Shown here piece after piece: positions 49,832 to 58,527 of a DNA stretch of 64,000 bases. A model generated the notes under the pieces. It made no database searches. It was not told where the DNA came from and saw nothing but the letters and a program-made list of their open reading frames with translations. Every line of letters starts with the position of its first letter. Within the stretch, counting starts at the first letter, position 1. Origin of the DNA: Rhizobium sp. SL42 (GTDB lineage: Bacteria > Pseudomonadota > Alphaproteobacteria > Rhizobiales > Rhizobiaceae); NCBI RefSeq assembly GCF_021729845.1, contig NZ_CP063397.1:2184001-2248000 (forward strand), written 5' to 3'. The position numbers and the translations under genes are program-made.

Positions 49832-50329
49832 TTGTATTTCGTCCGCACCGCAGGTGAAGGCGATATCCAGCAGCTCCGGTCGCTGCTCGCAACGACTTTT
49901 CACGCGACCTATGATGCGGTCTACGGGCCGACCAAGGTCAAGGAACTGATCGACAGCTGGCATTCGCCGGTCGCGCTCAAGGCGCGGGTGAACCAGAAGG
50001 GCGGCGAGTTCCTCGTCGCCGACAACGGCAAGCGCATCGGCGGCATGGCCTTTGCTGCCATGTCGGACAGGCTGGCAAAGACGGCCATGCTTTACCAGCT
50101 TTACGTTCATCCCGATTGCCAGCGCCAGGGCATCGGCCGCGATCTGTTCGCCGAGATCGAAAGCTGCTTTCCCGATGCCGAGATCATGCGGCTCGAGGTC
50201 GAGCCGAAGAATCTGGGCGCGGTTGCCTTCTATGAGGCCCATGGCTTTGTCGAAGTCGACAGGACGAAGAATTGCGGCGGGCCGACCAGTGGCATCGAAG
50301 CGATCATCATGGAAAAGCCGCTCCTGTAA
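49832..50329 (+). CDS. GNAT family N-acetyltransferase
   Basis: A 165-residue acetyltransferase whose acetyl-CoA loop is YVHPDCQRQGIGRDLFAEIE and whose C-terminal part reads GAVAFYEAHGFVEVDRTKN. The probable start is TTG 49832, four bases after the gatB stop, with GAGGAG upstream; the longer frame overlaps gatB and is unlikely. It is probably co-transcribed with gatB. Confidence 0.85.
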   Translation: MYFVRTAGEGDIQQLRSLLATTFHATYDAVYGPTKVKELIDSWHSPVALKARVNQKGGEFLVADNGKRIGGMAFAAMSDRLAKTAMLYQLYVHPDCQRQGIGRDLFAEIESCFPDAEIMRLEVEPKNLGAVAFYEAHGFVEVDRTKNCGGPTSGIEAIIMEKPLL

Positions 50330-50415
50330 CCGCCCTTTGGCCCGTGTCCGTCATCAATCTGTCGCGAACCGCACTGTAGCTCTGCGCGTCTTGAAGAGAG
50401 CAGGAGAGGCATTGC

Positions 50416-50883
50416 ATGCAGGACACTGATGTGCGGATACGCGCGGCCCGGCCGGAGGATGTACCGGAGATCGCGGCGCTGTTTGCCGATGACGCATTGG
50501 GCGGCCATGGCGATACGACCGACCCGGAGGTTTTGCCGGATTATCTTGCGGCCTTTCAGCGCATTGCCGCCTCGCCGAACGAAACCCTCTACGTGGCCGA
50601 CAGGCATGGCGAAATCGTCGGCACGTTCCAGACCCTCGTCACCACAACGATGACCGCGCGCGGATCGTCGGCGATGATCATCGAGGCGGTCCAGACGCGG
50701 GCGGATTGTCGCGGGCAGGGGATTGGCGCGGCAATGATCGCATTTGCGATCGAGCGCGCCCGCGCCGAGGACGTGCGCCTCGTTCAGTTGACCTCGAATG
50801 CCGCGCGCACGGATGCCCACCGCTTCTATGCGCGGCTCGGATTTGCGCCGAGTCATCTGGGCTTCAAGTTAAAGCTGAAATGA
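50416..50883 (+). CDS. GNAT family N-acetyltransferase
   Basis: A 155-residue acetyltransferase beginning VRIRAARPEDVPEIAALF, with the acetyl-CoA loop TRADCRGQGIGAAMIAFAIE and a late ARTDAHRFYARLGFAPSH. GCAGGAGAGGCATTGC before the ATG provides the ribosome site. It is the fourth GNAT gene in this 5-kb stretch. Confidence 0.87.
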   Translation: MQDTDVRIRAARPEDVPEIAALFADDALGGHGDTTDPEVLPDYLAAFQRIAASPNETLYVADRHGEIVGTFQTLVTTTMTARGSSAMIIEAVQTRADCRGQGIGAAMIAFAIERARAEDVRLVQLTSNAARTDAHRFYARLGFAPSHLGFKLKLK

Positions 50884-51010
50884 CCGACTGCGACCGCGAA
50901 TCACTGGACAAGCGAAAGGCAAGGCGGCATAAGCAAGAAGATATTATACGGTGCAGCCTATGTTTAAAGCGCCCGTATGTTGGGCTTCGGCTGAAATCCA
51001 AGGACACGAC

Positions 51011-51409
51011 ATGAAGCAGTTTCTGTTGCAAGTTTTCACCTGGTGGAATGGTCAGACCATGGGGACCCGCTTTTTCACCTGGCGCAACGGCAAGCGCGTC
51101 GGTGAAGACGAAGCGGGCAATGTCTATTATGAAGGCGGCACCACCTCTTTTGGTCTTCCGCGCCGCTGGGTCATCTACAAGGGTTATGCCGACGCGTCGA
51201 AAATTCCGGCGGGCTGGCACGGCTGGATGCACTACCGCACCGACGTCGCCCCGCCGAAGGACAATTACAAGCCCGCCGATTGGCAGCTCCCGCATCGCGA
51301 GAACCTGACCGGCACCTCTGCCGCCTATCGTCCGCCGGGTTCGATCGCCGTTGCTGGCGAGCGTCCGCGTGTGACGGGCGACTACGACGCCTGGACGCCC
51401 GGCAACTGA
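51011..51409 (+). CDS. Complex I accessory subunit, NDUFA12 (B17.2) family
   Basis: Supernumerary NADH:ubiquinone oxidoreductase subunit found in alphaproteobacteria and mitochondria, where it stabilises the peripheral arm. The 132-residue protein has the family core GTRFFTWRNGKRVGEDEAGN, YYEGGTTSFGLPRRWVIYKG and GWMHYRTDVAPP. It is encoded 41 kb away from the nuo operon of this window. ATG 51011 is used; the upstream extension does not fit the family. Confidence 0.93.
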   Translation: MKQFLLQVFTWWNGQTMGTRFFTWRNGKRVGEDEAGNVYYEGGTTSFGLPRRWVIYKGYADASKIPAGWHGWMHYRTDVAPPKDNYKPADWQLPHRENLTGTSAAYRPPGSIAVAGERPRVTGDYDAWTPGN

Positions 51410-51451
51410 TCAGCCGGCCACGATTACCCGATTTGGCCATAATTCGCCGTT

Positions 51452-51473
51452 AGGGCCTCTCTCGTGAGGCCCT
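51452..51473. terminator. Hairpin after the NDUFA12 gene
   Basis: AGGGCCTC and GAGGCCCT form a perfect 8-bp stem with a six-base loop. Only TTG follows, so the terminator is weak by sequence. Confidence 0.5.
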
Positions 51474-51518
51474 TGTCGTATCTGGGCCTGAGATGAATTG
51501 ACTGTGAAAGAGCGGCAG

Positions 51519-52307
51519 ATGAAGCGTCCGGAACGAAACAGCGGTTTGCCTGCCATGGCGCTTTCGGCTCTCGGTGCTGCAATCCTGACCGCCGTCTTCA
51601 TCCAGACACCGGCCCATGCCGCGCGCCTCGAAAATCCCGTTGCCGAATTCGCCGGTATCGACAAGATCACCGGCCGGATCACCAGCTTCGACGTCTATGT
51701 CAACGAGACCGTGCAGTTCGGCGCGCTGCAGGTCACGCCGAAGGTCTGCTATTCCCGCGACGAGACCGAAGCCCAGAAGGTCGATGCCTTTGTCGAGGTC
51801 GACGAAATCACCCTCGACCGCAAGATCCGCCGCATCTTTTCCGGCTGGATGTTTGCCGACAGCCCGGCGCTGAATGCCGTCGAGCACGCGATCTATGACG
51901 TCTGGCTGACCGGCTGCAAGGCGAGTTCCGAGGTTCCGGCCCCCCTCGGCGTCAAGGCTGTGCAAGCGGCACCCGAACCCGTCAAGGCTGCCGAAACGCC
52001 GGCGACCGGCGCAACCACCGCTCAGCCCGCCGGCAATGCAGGCGCCGCCACATCGCCAGCAGCTGTAGCGCCAGACCCCACAACGTCACAGCCCACACCG
52101 CCACAGCCGACACCGGCACAGCCCGCACTGGCAGAGCCCGCGCCGGGCACTGTCCCGCCGCTCGAGGCACCGCAGGAAATTCCCGACGAGACCTTCGGCG
52201 AAGCCCTGCCGCCGGCCGATGTCCCGCAGGACGCCAATCCCGAGTTTCAGGGGCAGCAGCCGCAGCCTCCCGTCCTGACAGCGCCCGCAGGCGCCGGCCT
52301 CTACTAA
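51519..52307 (+). CDS. DUF2155 domain-containing exported protein
   Basis: A 262-residue protein with a signal peptide (hydrophobic residues 14-27, cleavage near AHAAR) and the DUF2155 domain at about residues 40-130. The domain includes GRITSFDVYVNETVQFGAL and FSGWMFADSPALNAVEH, with two cysteines (VCYSRD and LTGCKA) that may pair. A Pro/Ala/Gln-rich tail of about 110 residues follows, probably disordered in the periplasm. The function is unknown. This gene commonly neighbours aat and the NDUFA12 gene in alphaproteobacteria. Confidence 0.88.
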   Translation: MKRPERNSGLPAMALSALGAAILTAVFIQTPAHAARLENPVAEFAGIDKITGRITSFDVYVNETVQFGALQVTPKVCYSRDETEAQKVDAFVEVDEITLDRKIRRIFSGWMFADSPALNAVEHAIYDVWLTGCKASSEVPAPLGVKAVQAAPEPVKAAETPATGATTAQPAGNAGAATSPAAVAPDPTTSQPTPPQPTPAQPALAEPAPGTVPPLEAPQEIPDETFGEALPPADVPQDANPEFQGQQPQPPVLTAPAGAGLY

Positions 52308-52463
52308 AGGCCGCAGTCTTCTCTCCCGCCACCGACACCCCTTGTCGGGCCGAGATGGCCGGCAGGCCGGAGGCGCTGTTTCATCCGCCGCCGCGATCTG
52401 CGCCAGATGTCCTCCAGCCGGAATGCGCAGGCAAGGGGTAGTCGCTCTGTCAACGCTTAGCGA

Positions 52464-52498
52464 TTGACATAACCGGCAATAGAGAACAGGAAGAGAAC
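52464..52498 (+). promoter_or_regulatory. Candidate LexA-type box upstream of a 79-residue gene
   Basis: GAAC-N7-GAAC at 52484-52498 lies 19-33 bases before the ATG at 52517, and TTGACA is at 52464-52469. The match to the alphaproteobacterial SOS box is exact, but the -10 is poor, the region is purine-rich, and about two chance matches of this motif are expected in 64 kb. Confidence 0.45.
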
Positions 52499-52516
52499 GA
52501 ACAGGAGTTCTCCACC

Positions 52517-52756
52517 ATGTCCCTCTCCGAAAAATTCATCGTCCTTCCCTTCAAGAAGAACCGCGGCAATGTCGTGCCCGGCGAGATGCGCCAGGCCTCC
52601 AGCGCCGCCTCCGCCGAAAAGATCGCCACCGCCATGTCCGCCCGCCACCTCGGCGTCGCCGCCTATTCGATCCAGGTCGACGAGGAAAGCGGCGACATGA
52701 CCAGCCCCAAGCTGATCATCGCCTTCGGCGAGACTGCGGATTTGACGACGAACTGA
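52517..52756 (+). CDS. Conserved-looking 79-residue protein of unknown function
   Basis: Small soluble protein with the segments KFIVLPFKKNRGNVVPGEMR and LGVAAYSIQVDEESGDMTSP. No domain was recognised. AGGAG stands nine bases before the ATG, and codon use fits the genome, so it is very likely a gene. A possible SOS box lies upstream. A rhizobial palindromic repeat follows its stop. Confidence 0.75.
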   Translation: MSLSEKFIVLPFKKNRGNVVPGEMRQASSAASAEKIATAMSARHLGVAAYSIQVDEESGDMTSPKLIIAFGETADLTTN

Positions 52757-52771
52757 GGCGTTCCGCATTCC

Positions 52772-52818
52772 GATCTCCCCCCATGTGGGGGAGATGCCCG
52801 GCAGGGCAGAGGGGGGCA
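52772..52818. repeat. Rhizobial intergenic palindromic repeat
   Basis: ATCTCCCCC and GGGGGAGAT arms around a CCATGT core, followed by GCCCGGCAGGGCAGAGGGGGG. From memory this is a very common dispersed repeat in Rhizobium, Agrobacterium and Mesorhizobium genomes. It sits between two genes of the same strand and may act as a transcript-end or REP-like element. Confidence 0.75.
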
Positions 52819-52929
52819 CGCCCCGCGCTTTGAAGCTATGGACACTAGGTGCTGTTCATCCTCAGGTTTGATAGGCGCAAGTGTTGGGATACACTGTCGT
52901 CAAAGGTGGATGTCCATGGAGCAATTGTC

Positions 52930-53229
52930 GTGCAGATCGATCATGCCGTCACCGCTGACGAAATCGTCCTGTTGAAGGAGGCGACGCCGCAGAGCTATCG
53001 CGCGTGGCACATGGACTTGATAGGCGGTTTTATTGACAATGATTTACGGCTCCGCTGGCCCAGTCCGGAAGAAGAATTGAAGACCCTGCTGGATCGTATG
53101 CAGCCAGGTGATCGGCTCTGGCTGGCTCGGTCGAAACGCTATGAGCCGCATGTTCTGATTGGCAATGTGGGCGTCGCCGTCGTGCGGGACGGGGTCCCGC
53201 TTTGGTACCGCATCGCCTGGCAACATTAG
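52930..53229 (+). CDS. Hypothetical protein (about 99 residues)
   Basis: The frame is open from 52849, but GTG 52930 has the only good ribosome site (GGAG eight bases upstream) and gives a 99-residue soluble protein. It contains LRLRWPSPEEELKTLLDRMQ and ends VPLWYRIAWQH. No family recognised. The neighbourhood is a patch of short, poorly conserved genes. Confidence 0.5.
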   Translation: MQIDHAVTADEIVLLKEATPQSYRAWHMDLIGGFIDNDLRLRWPSPEEELKTLLDRMQPGDRLWLARSKRYEPHVLIGNVGVAVVRDGVPLWYRIAWQH

Positions 53230-53252
53230 AAGTCCCGTTGGGAGGAGAAACC

Positions 53253-53732
53253 ATGCCAAGCCCCAAGAACACAATCTGCATCTGGTACGACAAGGACGCC
53301 GAAGCCGCCGCCCGCTTCTATGCCGAGGTCTTCCCCGACTCGGAAGTATTGGCCGTCCACCACGCGCCAAGCGACTATCCCTCCGGCAAGGCGGGCGACG
53401 TGCTGACCGTCGATTTCACCGTCGCCGGCATCCCCTGCATGGGCCTGAACGGCGGCCCCGCCTTCCAGCACTCGGAAGCCTTCTCCTTCCAGATCGCGAC
53501 CGACGACCAGGAAGAGACCGACCGCTACTGGAACGCCATCGTCGGCAATGGCGGACGGACCAGCGCCTGCGGCTGGTGCAAGGACAAATGGGGCATCAAC
53601 TGGCAGATCACGCCCCGCACCCTGACCGAAGCCATGGCGGCGGGCGGCGCGGAGGCCAAGCGGGCGTTCGAGGCGATGATGGAGATGGGCAAGATTGACG
53701 TGGCGAAGATTGATGCGGCGCGGCGGGGGTGA
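53253..53732 (+). CDS. VOC family protein (PhnB-like)
   Basis: A 159-residue glyoxalase/bleomycin-resistance-fold protein of the PhnB-like group often annotated as a 3-demethylubiquinone methyltransferase domain. Recognisable parts are ARFYAEVFPDSEVLAVHHAP, GGPAFQHSEAFSFQI and WGINWQITPRTLTEAMA. A strong GGAGGAG site precedes ATG 53253. The true substrate is not known. Confidence 0.88.
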   Translation: MPSPKNTICIWYDKDAEAAARFYAEVFPDSEVLAVHHAPSDYPSGKAGDVLTVDFTVAGIPCMGLNGGPAFQHSEAFSFQIATDDQEETDRYWNAIVGNGGRTSACGWCKDKWGINWQITPRTLTEAMAAGGAEAKRAFEAMMEMGKIDVAKIDAARRG

Positions 53733-53772
53733 GGGAGAAGGATGGCTAATTTATAGAACGCTGAGGTGAAAG

Positions 53773-54450
53773 ATGGAATTTGGGGCTTTGATCGGCCCGG
53801 CGGTAGTTGCCGCTGGTGTTTCCGGGGTAATCACGGTCATTGGTATGCTCGTAGCGCGATCGACCACAATTGGCCTTCACCGTGAAAAAATAGAGTCAGA
53901 CCAAGTGCTGGCACGCCAAAAATTCGAGTACGATAAACAGCAGGCGGTTTTCAAACGTCGGTTCGATATCGCGGAACAATTTCTAGCCGATGCTTACCGG
54001 TTTAGGTCGCTCCTGAAGTATGTCCGGAATGGTGCGGCCTTCGGAGACGAGGGGAGTACTCGCGTTCAACAAGGAGGTGAAGAAGAGCAGATAAAGCGAC
54101 TTCGTGATACCTACTATGTTCCGACAGAGCGATTGAATACCGAGAACGAGTTTATAAGCGCATTCTTTGCGAGACGAACTACATGTCACGCTCATTTTGG
54201 GCCGAAAGCTGAAGAAGCTTTTTTACTTTTGCAAGAAGCCCTTCACAGGGTGAGGGTATCGTCCTCACTCTTGGTAAAATGGGCTACTGATCATGACCAA
54301 ATTGATAGAGCGCTGACTGAGGAACTGATAGCGGATATCTGGGAAGGAGTTGGTGAGCTTGAAAAGAAAAATAGAATCGGAACTGACGTGGATAGAGCCG
54401 TAGCGCTGATTGAAGAAATCTGTAGGCCGGTATTGAACTGGGTAGGTTGA
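53773..54450 (+). CDS. Hypothetical membrane-anchored protein of atypical composition
   Basis: A 225-residue protein with one N-terminal membrane helix (about residues 5-28), then a charged, helix-rich region that may form coiled coil (residues 35-75), and a helical C-terminus. No family recognised. Its GC content and codon choice are clearly lower than the neighbours' (many AAA, GAA and ATA codons), which suggests recent acquisition. Confidence 0.72.
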   Translation: MEFGALIGPAVVAAGVSGVITVIGMLVARSTTIGLHREKIESDQVLARQKFEYDKQQAVFKRRFDIAEQFLADAYRFRSLLKYVRNGAAFGDEGSTRVQQGGEEEQIKRLRDTYYVPTERLNTENEFISAFFARRTTCHAHFGPKAEEAFLLLQEALHRVRVSSSLLVKWATDHDQIDRALTEELIADIWEGVGELEKKNRIGTDVDRAVALIEEICRPVLNWVG

Positions 54451-54524
54451 TAGTGTCGTCGGGTACGAGTTTTCCGACACCCTCTGCAGCCTCTATTCGT
54501 GAAGTCTTGTCTTGATCTGACCCC

Positions 54525-55139
54525 TCAAAACCCAACCGTCCCACCCTCCATCGCCCGCTCCAGCAACGCCCCATATTCCGCCTTCGGAATATCCACCGCC
54601 CCGAACGTCTTCAGATGCTCCGTCGTGAACTGCGTATCGAGCAGCGTGAACCCGCGTTCTCTCAGCCGCTCCACCAGTGCCACGAGACAAATCTTCGACG
54701 CATTGGTGCGCCTGGAAAACATGCTCTCGCCGAAAAAGGCCGATCCCAGCGAAACCCCGTAAAGCCCGCCGACCAGTTCGTCGTCCTCGAAGGCTTCGAC
54801 GCTGTGCGCATGGCCGAGCCTGTGCAGGGCGCCATAGAGTTCGCGAATTTGCTGGTTGATCCAGGTGCTTGGGCGGTCGTCCGCCTCTTCGGCACATTTT
54901 TCCACCACCGTATCGAACACCGTGTCGAAGCGGATGTCGAACGGCTTTCGGCGGATCGCCTTGGCGAGACTTTTGGAAACGTGGAAATCATCGAGGGGAA
55001 TGATCCCCCGGATCTCGGGTTCGACCCAGAACAGTTCGGGATCGTCGGCCGAGTCCGACATCGGGAAGAGCCCGATCGAATAGGCGCGCAGCAGGAGCTC
55101 CGGTGTTATCCCTTGGTCCCTGCTGCGCCGCCCAGCCAT
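54525..55139 (-). CDS. aat: Leucyl/phenylalanyl-tRNA--protein transferase
   Basis: Adds Leu or Phe to the N-terminus of proteins bearing Arg or Lys, marking them for ClpS-ClpAP degradation. The 204-residue protein shows [18 protein letters not shown], then [40 protein letters not shown] and [15 protein letters not shown], all family landmarks. ATG 55139 lies seven bases after the accC stop; the longer frame is unlikely. Confidence 0.95.
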   Translation of the reverse strand: MAGRRSRDQGITPELLLRAYSIGLFPMSDSADDPELFWVEPEIRGIIPLDDFHVSKSLAKAIRRKPFDIRFDTVFDTVVEKCAEEADDRPSTWINQQIRELYGALHRLGHAHSVEAFEDDELVGGLYGVSLGSAFFGESMFSRRTNASKICLVALVERLRERGFTLLDTQFTTEHLKTFGAVDIPKAEYGALLERAMEGGTVGF

Positions 55140-55146
55140 ATGTCTA

Positions 55147-56496
55147 TCAGGCCGATGTTTCGGCCAGATATTTCTCCAGCCAGTGGATGTCGTAGTCGCC
55201 ATTGGCGATGTCCTGATTGGACACGAGGTCCTGGAACAGCGGCAATGTCGTCTTGATGCCGTCGACGACGAACTCGTCGAGCACGCGGCGCAGGCGCATC
55301 ATGCATTCGACGCGCGTGCGCCCATGCACGATCAGCTTGCCGATCAGGCTGTCGTAGTACGGCGGGATCTTGTAGCCGGCATAGGCGCCACTGTCGACGC
55401 GAACGCCAAGACCGCCCGGCGCGTGGAAATGCGTGATCGTGCCGGGCGACGGCACGAAGGTGCGCGGATCCTCGGCATTGATGCGGCATTCGATCGCATG
55501 GCCCGAAAAGACGATCTCGTCCTGCGTGACCGAGAGGCCGGCGCCGGAGGCAACCCGGATCTGCTCATGCACCAGGTCGATGCCGGTAATGGCTTCGGTG
55601 ATCGGATGTTCCACCTGCAGGCGGGTGTTCATTTCGATGAAATAGAACTCGCCGTTCTCGTAGAGGAACTCGATCGTGCCGGCGCCCCGGTACTTCATCT
55701 TCTTCATCGCATCGGCGCAGATCTGGCCGATATTCATGCGCTGTTCGACGTTGAGGGCCGGGGAATTTGCTTCTTCCCAGACCTTCTGGTGGCGGCGCTG
55801 AAGCGAGCAGTCACGTTCACCCAGATGGATCGCATTGCCGGCGCCGTCGCCGACGATCTGCACTTCGATATGGCGTGGCTTGCCGAGATACTTTTCCATG
55901 TAGACGGCGTCGTTGCCGAAAGCGGCGAGCGCCTCGGAACGGGCCGTCGAGACGGCTTCTTCCAGGTCTTCCTCGGATTTCGCCACCTTCATGCCGCGGC
56001 CACCGCCGCCGGCGGTCGCCTTGATCAGCACCGGGAAGCCAATTTCGCGGGCGATTTCCAGCGCGTTTTCCGGCAGGACCTCGCCGGCGGAGCCGGGAAC
56101 GACCGGAATGCCGAGTTCGACTGCGGTCTTCTTCGCCGTGATCTTGTCGCCCATCAGGCGGATATGCTCCGCCGTCGGTCCGATGAAGGTGATGCCATGC
56201 GCGTCGAGGATATCGGCGAACTTGGCGTTTTCCGACAGGAAGCCATAGCCCGGATGCACGGCGTCGGCGCCGGTGATTTCGCAGGCCGCGACGATCTGGT
56301 GGATGTTGAGATAGCTGTCGCGCGATGGCGGCGGCCCGATGCACACGCTTTCATCTGCCAGGCGCACATGCATGGCATTCGCGTCAGCGGTGGAATGCAC
56401 GGCAACGGTGGCGATGCCGAGTTCCTTGCAGGCGCGCAGCACGCGCAGCGCGATTTCGCCGCGATTGGCGATGAGGATCTTTGAAATAGCGGTCAT
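55147..56496 (-). CDS. accC: Acetyl-CoA carboxylase, biotin carboxylase subunit
   Basis: Carboxylates the biotin on AccB with bicarbonate and ATP, the first half of malonyl-CoA formation. The 449-residue protein begins [20 protein letters not shown]. The ATP-grasp domain has the lysine- and glycine-rich loop [20 protein letters not shown], then [20 protein letters not shown]. It follows accB by four bases, as the operon dictates. Confidence 0.97.
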   Translation of the reverse strand: MTAISKILIANRGEIALRVLRACKELGIATVAVHSTADANAMHVRLADESVCIGPPPSRDSYLNIHQIVAACEITGADAVHPGYGFLSENAKFADILDAHGITFIGPTAEHIRLMGDKITAKKTAVELGIPVVPGSAGEVLPENALEIAREIGFPVLIKATAGGGGRGMKVAKSEEDLEEAVSTARSEALAAFGNDAVYMEKYLGKPRHIEVQIVGDGAGNAIHLGERDCSLQRRHQKVWEEANSPALNVEQRMNIGQICADAMKKMKYRGAGTIEFLYENGEFYFIEMNTRLQVEHPITEAITGIDLVHEQIRVASGAGLSVTQDEIVFSGHAIECRINAEDPRTFVPSPGTITHFHAPGGLGVRVDSGAYAGYKIPPYYDSLIGKLIVHGRTRVECMMRLRRVLDEFVVDGIKTTLPLFQDLVSNQDIANGDYDIHWLEKYLAETSA

Positions 56497-56500
56497 CGGC

Positions 56501-56965
56501 TTACTCGATGACGACGAGCGGCTCGCCGTACTCTACCGGGCTGCCGTCTTCGATCAGGATTTCGACGACCTTGCCCGAGCGCGGGGCCGGGATCTGGTTC
56601 ATCGTCTTCATCGCTTCGATGATCAGGAGGGTCTGGCCTTCCTTGACGGTCGCGCCAACTTCAACGAAAGCGCGGGCGCCCGGAGCCGGCGAAAGGTAGA
56701 CGGTTCCGACCATCGGTGCGGTCAGGGCCTTGGACAGGTCCCGTGCGGCGGCAATCGGTGCTGCAGCGATTGCAGGAGCGGCGGCAACCGGCGCGGCCGG
56801 TGCGTAGGACTGTATCTGCGGCATCATGACCTGCGTGCCGTTGCGCGAAACGCGGATGCGCAGGTCGTCCTGCTCGACTTCAATCTCGGTCAGATCCGTT
56901 TCGTTGAGGATGTTCGCCAGATCACGGATCAGCGCCTGATCGATACCCGATTTCTTCTCAGCCAT
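56501..56965 (-). CDS. accB: Acetyl-CoA carboxylase, biotin carboxyl carrier protein
   Basis: Carries biotin and moves the carboxyl group between AccC and the transferase. The 154-residue protein has an acidic N-terminal part, an Ala/Pro-rich linker (residues 50-70) and the biotinyl domain. The biotin lysine is Lys120 in [12 protein letters not shown]. BirA at 9341-10108 is the enzyme expected to modify it. accC and aat follow on the same strand. Confidence 0.97.
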   Translation of the reverse strand: MAEKKSGIDQALIRDLANILNETDLTEIEVEQDDLRIRVSRNGTQVMMPQIQSYAPAAPVAAAPAIAAAPIAAARDLSKALTAPMVGTVYLSPAPGARAFVEVGATVKEGQTLLIIEAMKTMNQIPAPRSGKVVEILIEDGSPVEYGEPLVVIE

Positions 56966-56986
56966 GGATGATGTCCTGTATTCTTG

Positions 56987-57424
56987 TTATTGCGTGATGT
57001 TTTTCAGCGCCTGCAGCGCCAGGATGTAACTTAAGGGGCCAAAACCGCAGATAACCCCTTTGACGGCGGGCGCTATCATCGATTTGTGGCGGAATTCCTC
57101 GCGTGCATGCACGTTCGAGATATGCACTTCGATCACCGGCACCGGGATGGCGCGGATCGCGTCATGCAGGCCGACGGACGTATGCGTATAAGCACCTGCA
57201 TTGAAGGCCACGCCGGCGGCCTTTTCGCCGGCTTCGTGCAGCCAGTCGATCAAGACGCCTTCATGGTTCGACTGGCGGAAATCCACCTCAAGCCCGAGTT
57301 CCAGGCCGGCTGCCTTGCAGTCCGCCTCAATGTCGGCGAGCGTCTTGCCGCCATAGATCCCCGGTTCCCGCTTGCCGAGGGCATTCAGGTTGGGGCCATT
57401 CAGAACAAAAATGGTCTTTGTCAT
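56987..57424 (-). CDS. aroQ: 3-dehydroquinate dehydratase, type II
   Basis: Dehydrates 3-dehydroquinate in the shikimate pathway. The 145-residue protein has the type II motif FVLNGPNLNALGKREPGIYG with the catalytic tyrosine, and the catalytic histidine in EVHISNVHAREEFRHKS. It is the first gene of the aroQ-accB-accC-aat run, 21 bases from accB, and follows the dsbA-type gene on the same strand. Confidence 0.96.
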   Translation of the reverse strand: MTKTIFVLNGPNLNALGKREPGIYGGKTLADIEADCKAAGLELGLEVDFRQSNHEGVLIDWLHEAGEKAAGVAFNAGAYTHTSVGLHDAIRAIPVPVIEVHISNVHAREEFRHKSMIAPAVKGVICGFGPLSYILALQALKNITQ

Positions 57425-57572
57425 CTACAGTTCCGTCGGTTTTCAACCGCCTCCTATAGACCGCGCGGCCCTGCAGGGAAAGCCCTTTGCCACAATAGCG
57501 AAGGACCTTCCCCGGAAAATGCCACTAGGGTTAAGGCAGGAACGGTTGTCCCCGGGCCGAGGGCTTGCGGCC

Positions 57573-58334
57573 TCAGCAGGTCGCCTTGCCGCAGGCGCGC
57601 ACGTTGGCGACCTTCGCTTCCAGCGCCTCGGAGCCGACGGCGCCGAAAACGGCCTCGTTTCCAAGGATATAGGACGGCGTTCCGGTAATGCCGAGACTGG
57701 TTGCCAGCTGATAGGCCTCCTGCACCGAAGCATCGTTCGGGCTGTCCTTCATCTTCGCGCGCAGGGCCTCTTCTGTCAGGCCGAGACCGACGGCGATCGC
57801 AATGGCGCTCTCTTCCGAAGCGCGGCCGTCCGATGTCATCATCGCGTGGAAGAAGTCCGGATATTTTTCCGGCGAAAGCTTGCGCACCGCGTCGGAAACC
57901 TTGTGCGCCGCAATCGATTCAGGGCCGAGGATCGGGAACTCCTTCAAAACGAAGCGGATGTTCTTGTCCTTCTCCAGCAGTGCGCTCATGTCGTCATGCG
58001 CCCGGCGGCAATAGCCGCAATTGTAGTCGAAGAACTCGACCAGCGTCACGTCGCCCTTCGGATTGCCGATGGCGATGTCATGTTCCGAAGAGAAGAGCGC
58101 ATCCTTGTGGTCGGCAACGGCTGAGGAAGCCTTTTTCAGCCGCGCCTCTTCCTGCTTCTTCTGCAGTGCATCCTGCACGTCCAGCATGATCTCCGGATTT
58201 TCGATCAGATACTCGCGGACGAACGCGCCGATTTCCTTTTTCTGCGTGTCGTCGAGCGCGCTCGCGGGGTTTGGCAGGATGGCCGGAAGGAGAACCAGTG
58301 CCGTGGCGGCGATCGTCTTGAAATTCAGAGCCAT
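57573..58334 (-). CDS. DsbA/Com1 family thiol:disulfide oxidoreductase
   Basis: Periplasmic thioredoxin-fold protein of 253 residues with a signal peptide (hydrophobic residues 8-22, cleavage after ASA). The active site is CGYC at residues 106-109, and the cis-proline loop is GITGTPSYILGN. A helical insertion of about 60 residues before the catalytic domain matches the Com1/DsbA-like group. Substrates are unknown. ATG 58334 is used; upstream codons would destroy the signal peptide. Confidence 0.92.
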   Translation of the reverse strand: MALNFKTIAATALVLLPAILPNPASALDDTQKKEIGAFVREYLIENPEIMLDVQDALQKKQEEARLKKASSAVADHKDALFSSEHDIAIGNPKGDVTLVEFFDYNCGYCRRAHDDMSALLEKDKNIRFVLKEFPILGPESIAAHKVSDAVRKLSPEKYPDFFHAMMTSDGRASEESAIAIAVGLGLTEEALRAKMKDSPNDASVQEAYQLATSLGITGTPSYILGNEAVFGAVGSEALEAKVANVRACGKATC

Positions 58335-58527
58335 GTCTTTCCTCGTCTTGCATTCTGCCAGCCGGCAATCGGCCAGGGCGATATCGAGCGGTGGGCATCG
58401 GTAACCTAACCTTTGCCTCAGGCAAGCGAAATCGCAAAATCGCCGCCGCTTTCTCCCTCTCGCCATTGTGAAGGCCGCAGCTTTGCGGCAAATGTCAGGC
58501 GCATTCGATGACAGGAGCGTCCATTCC

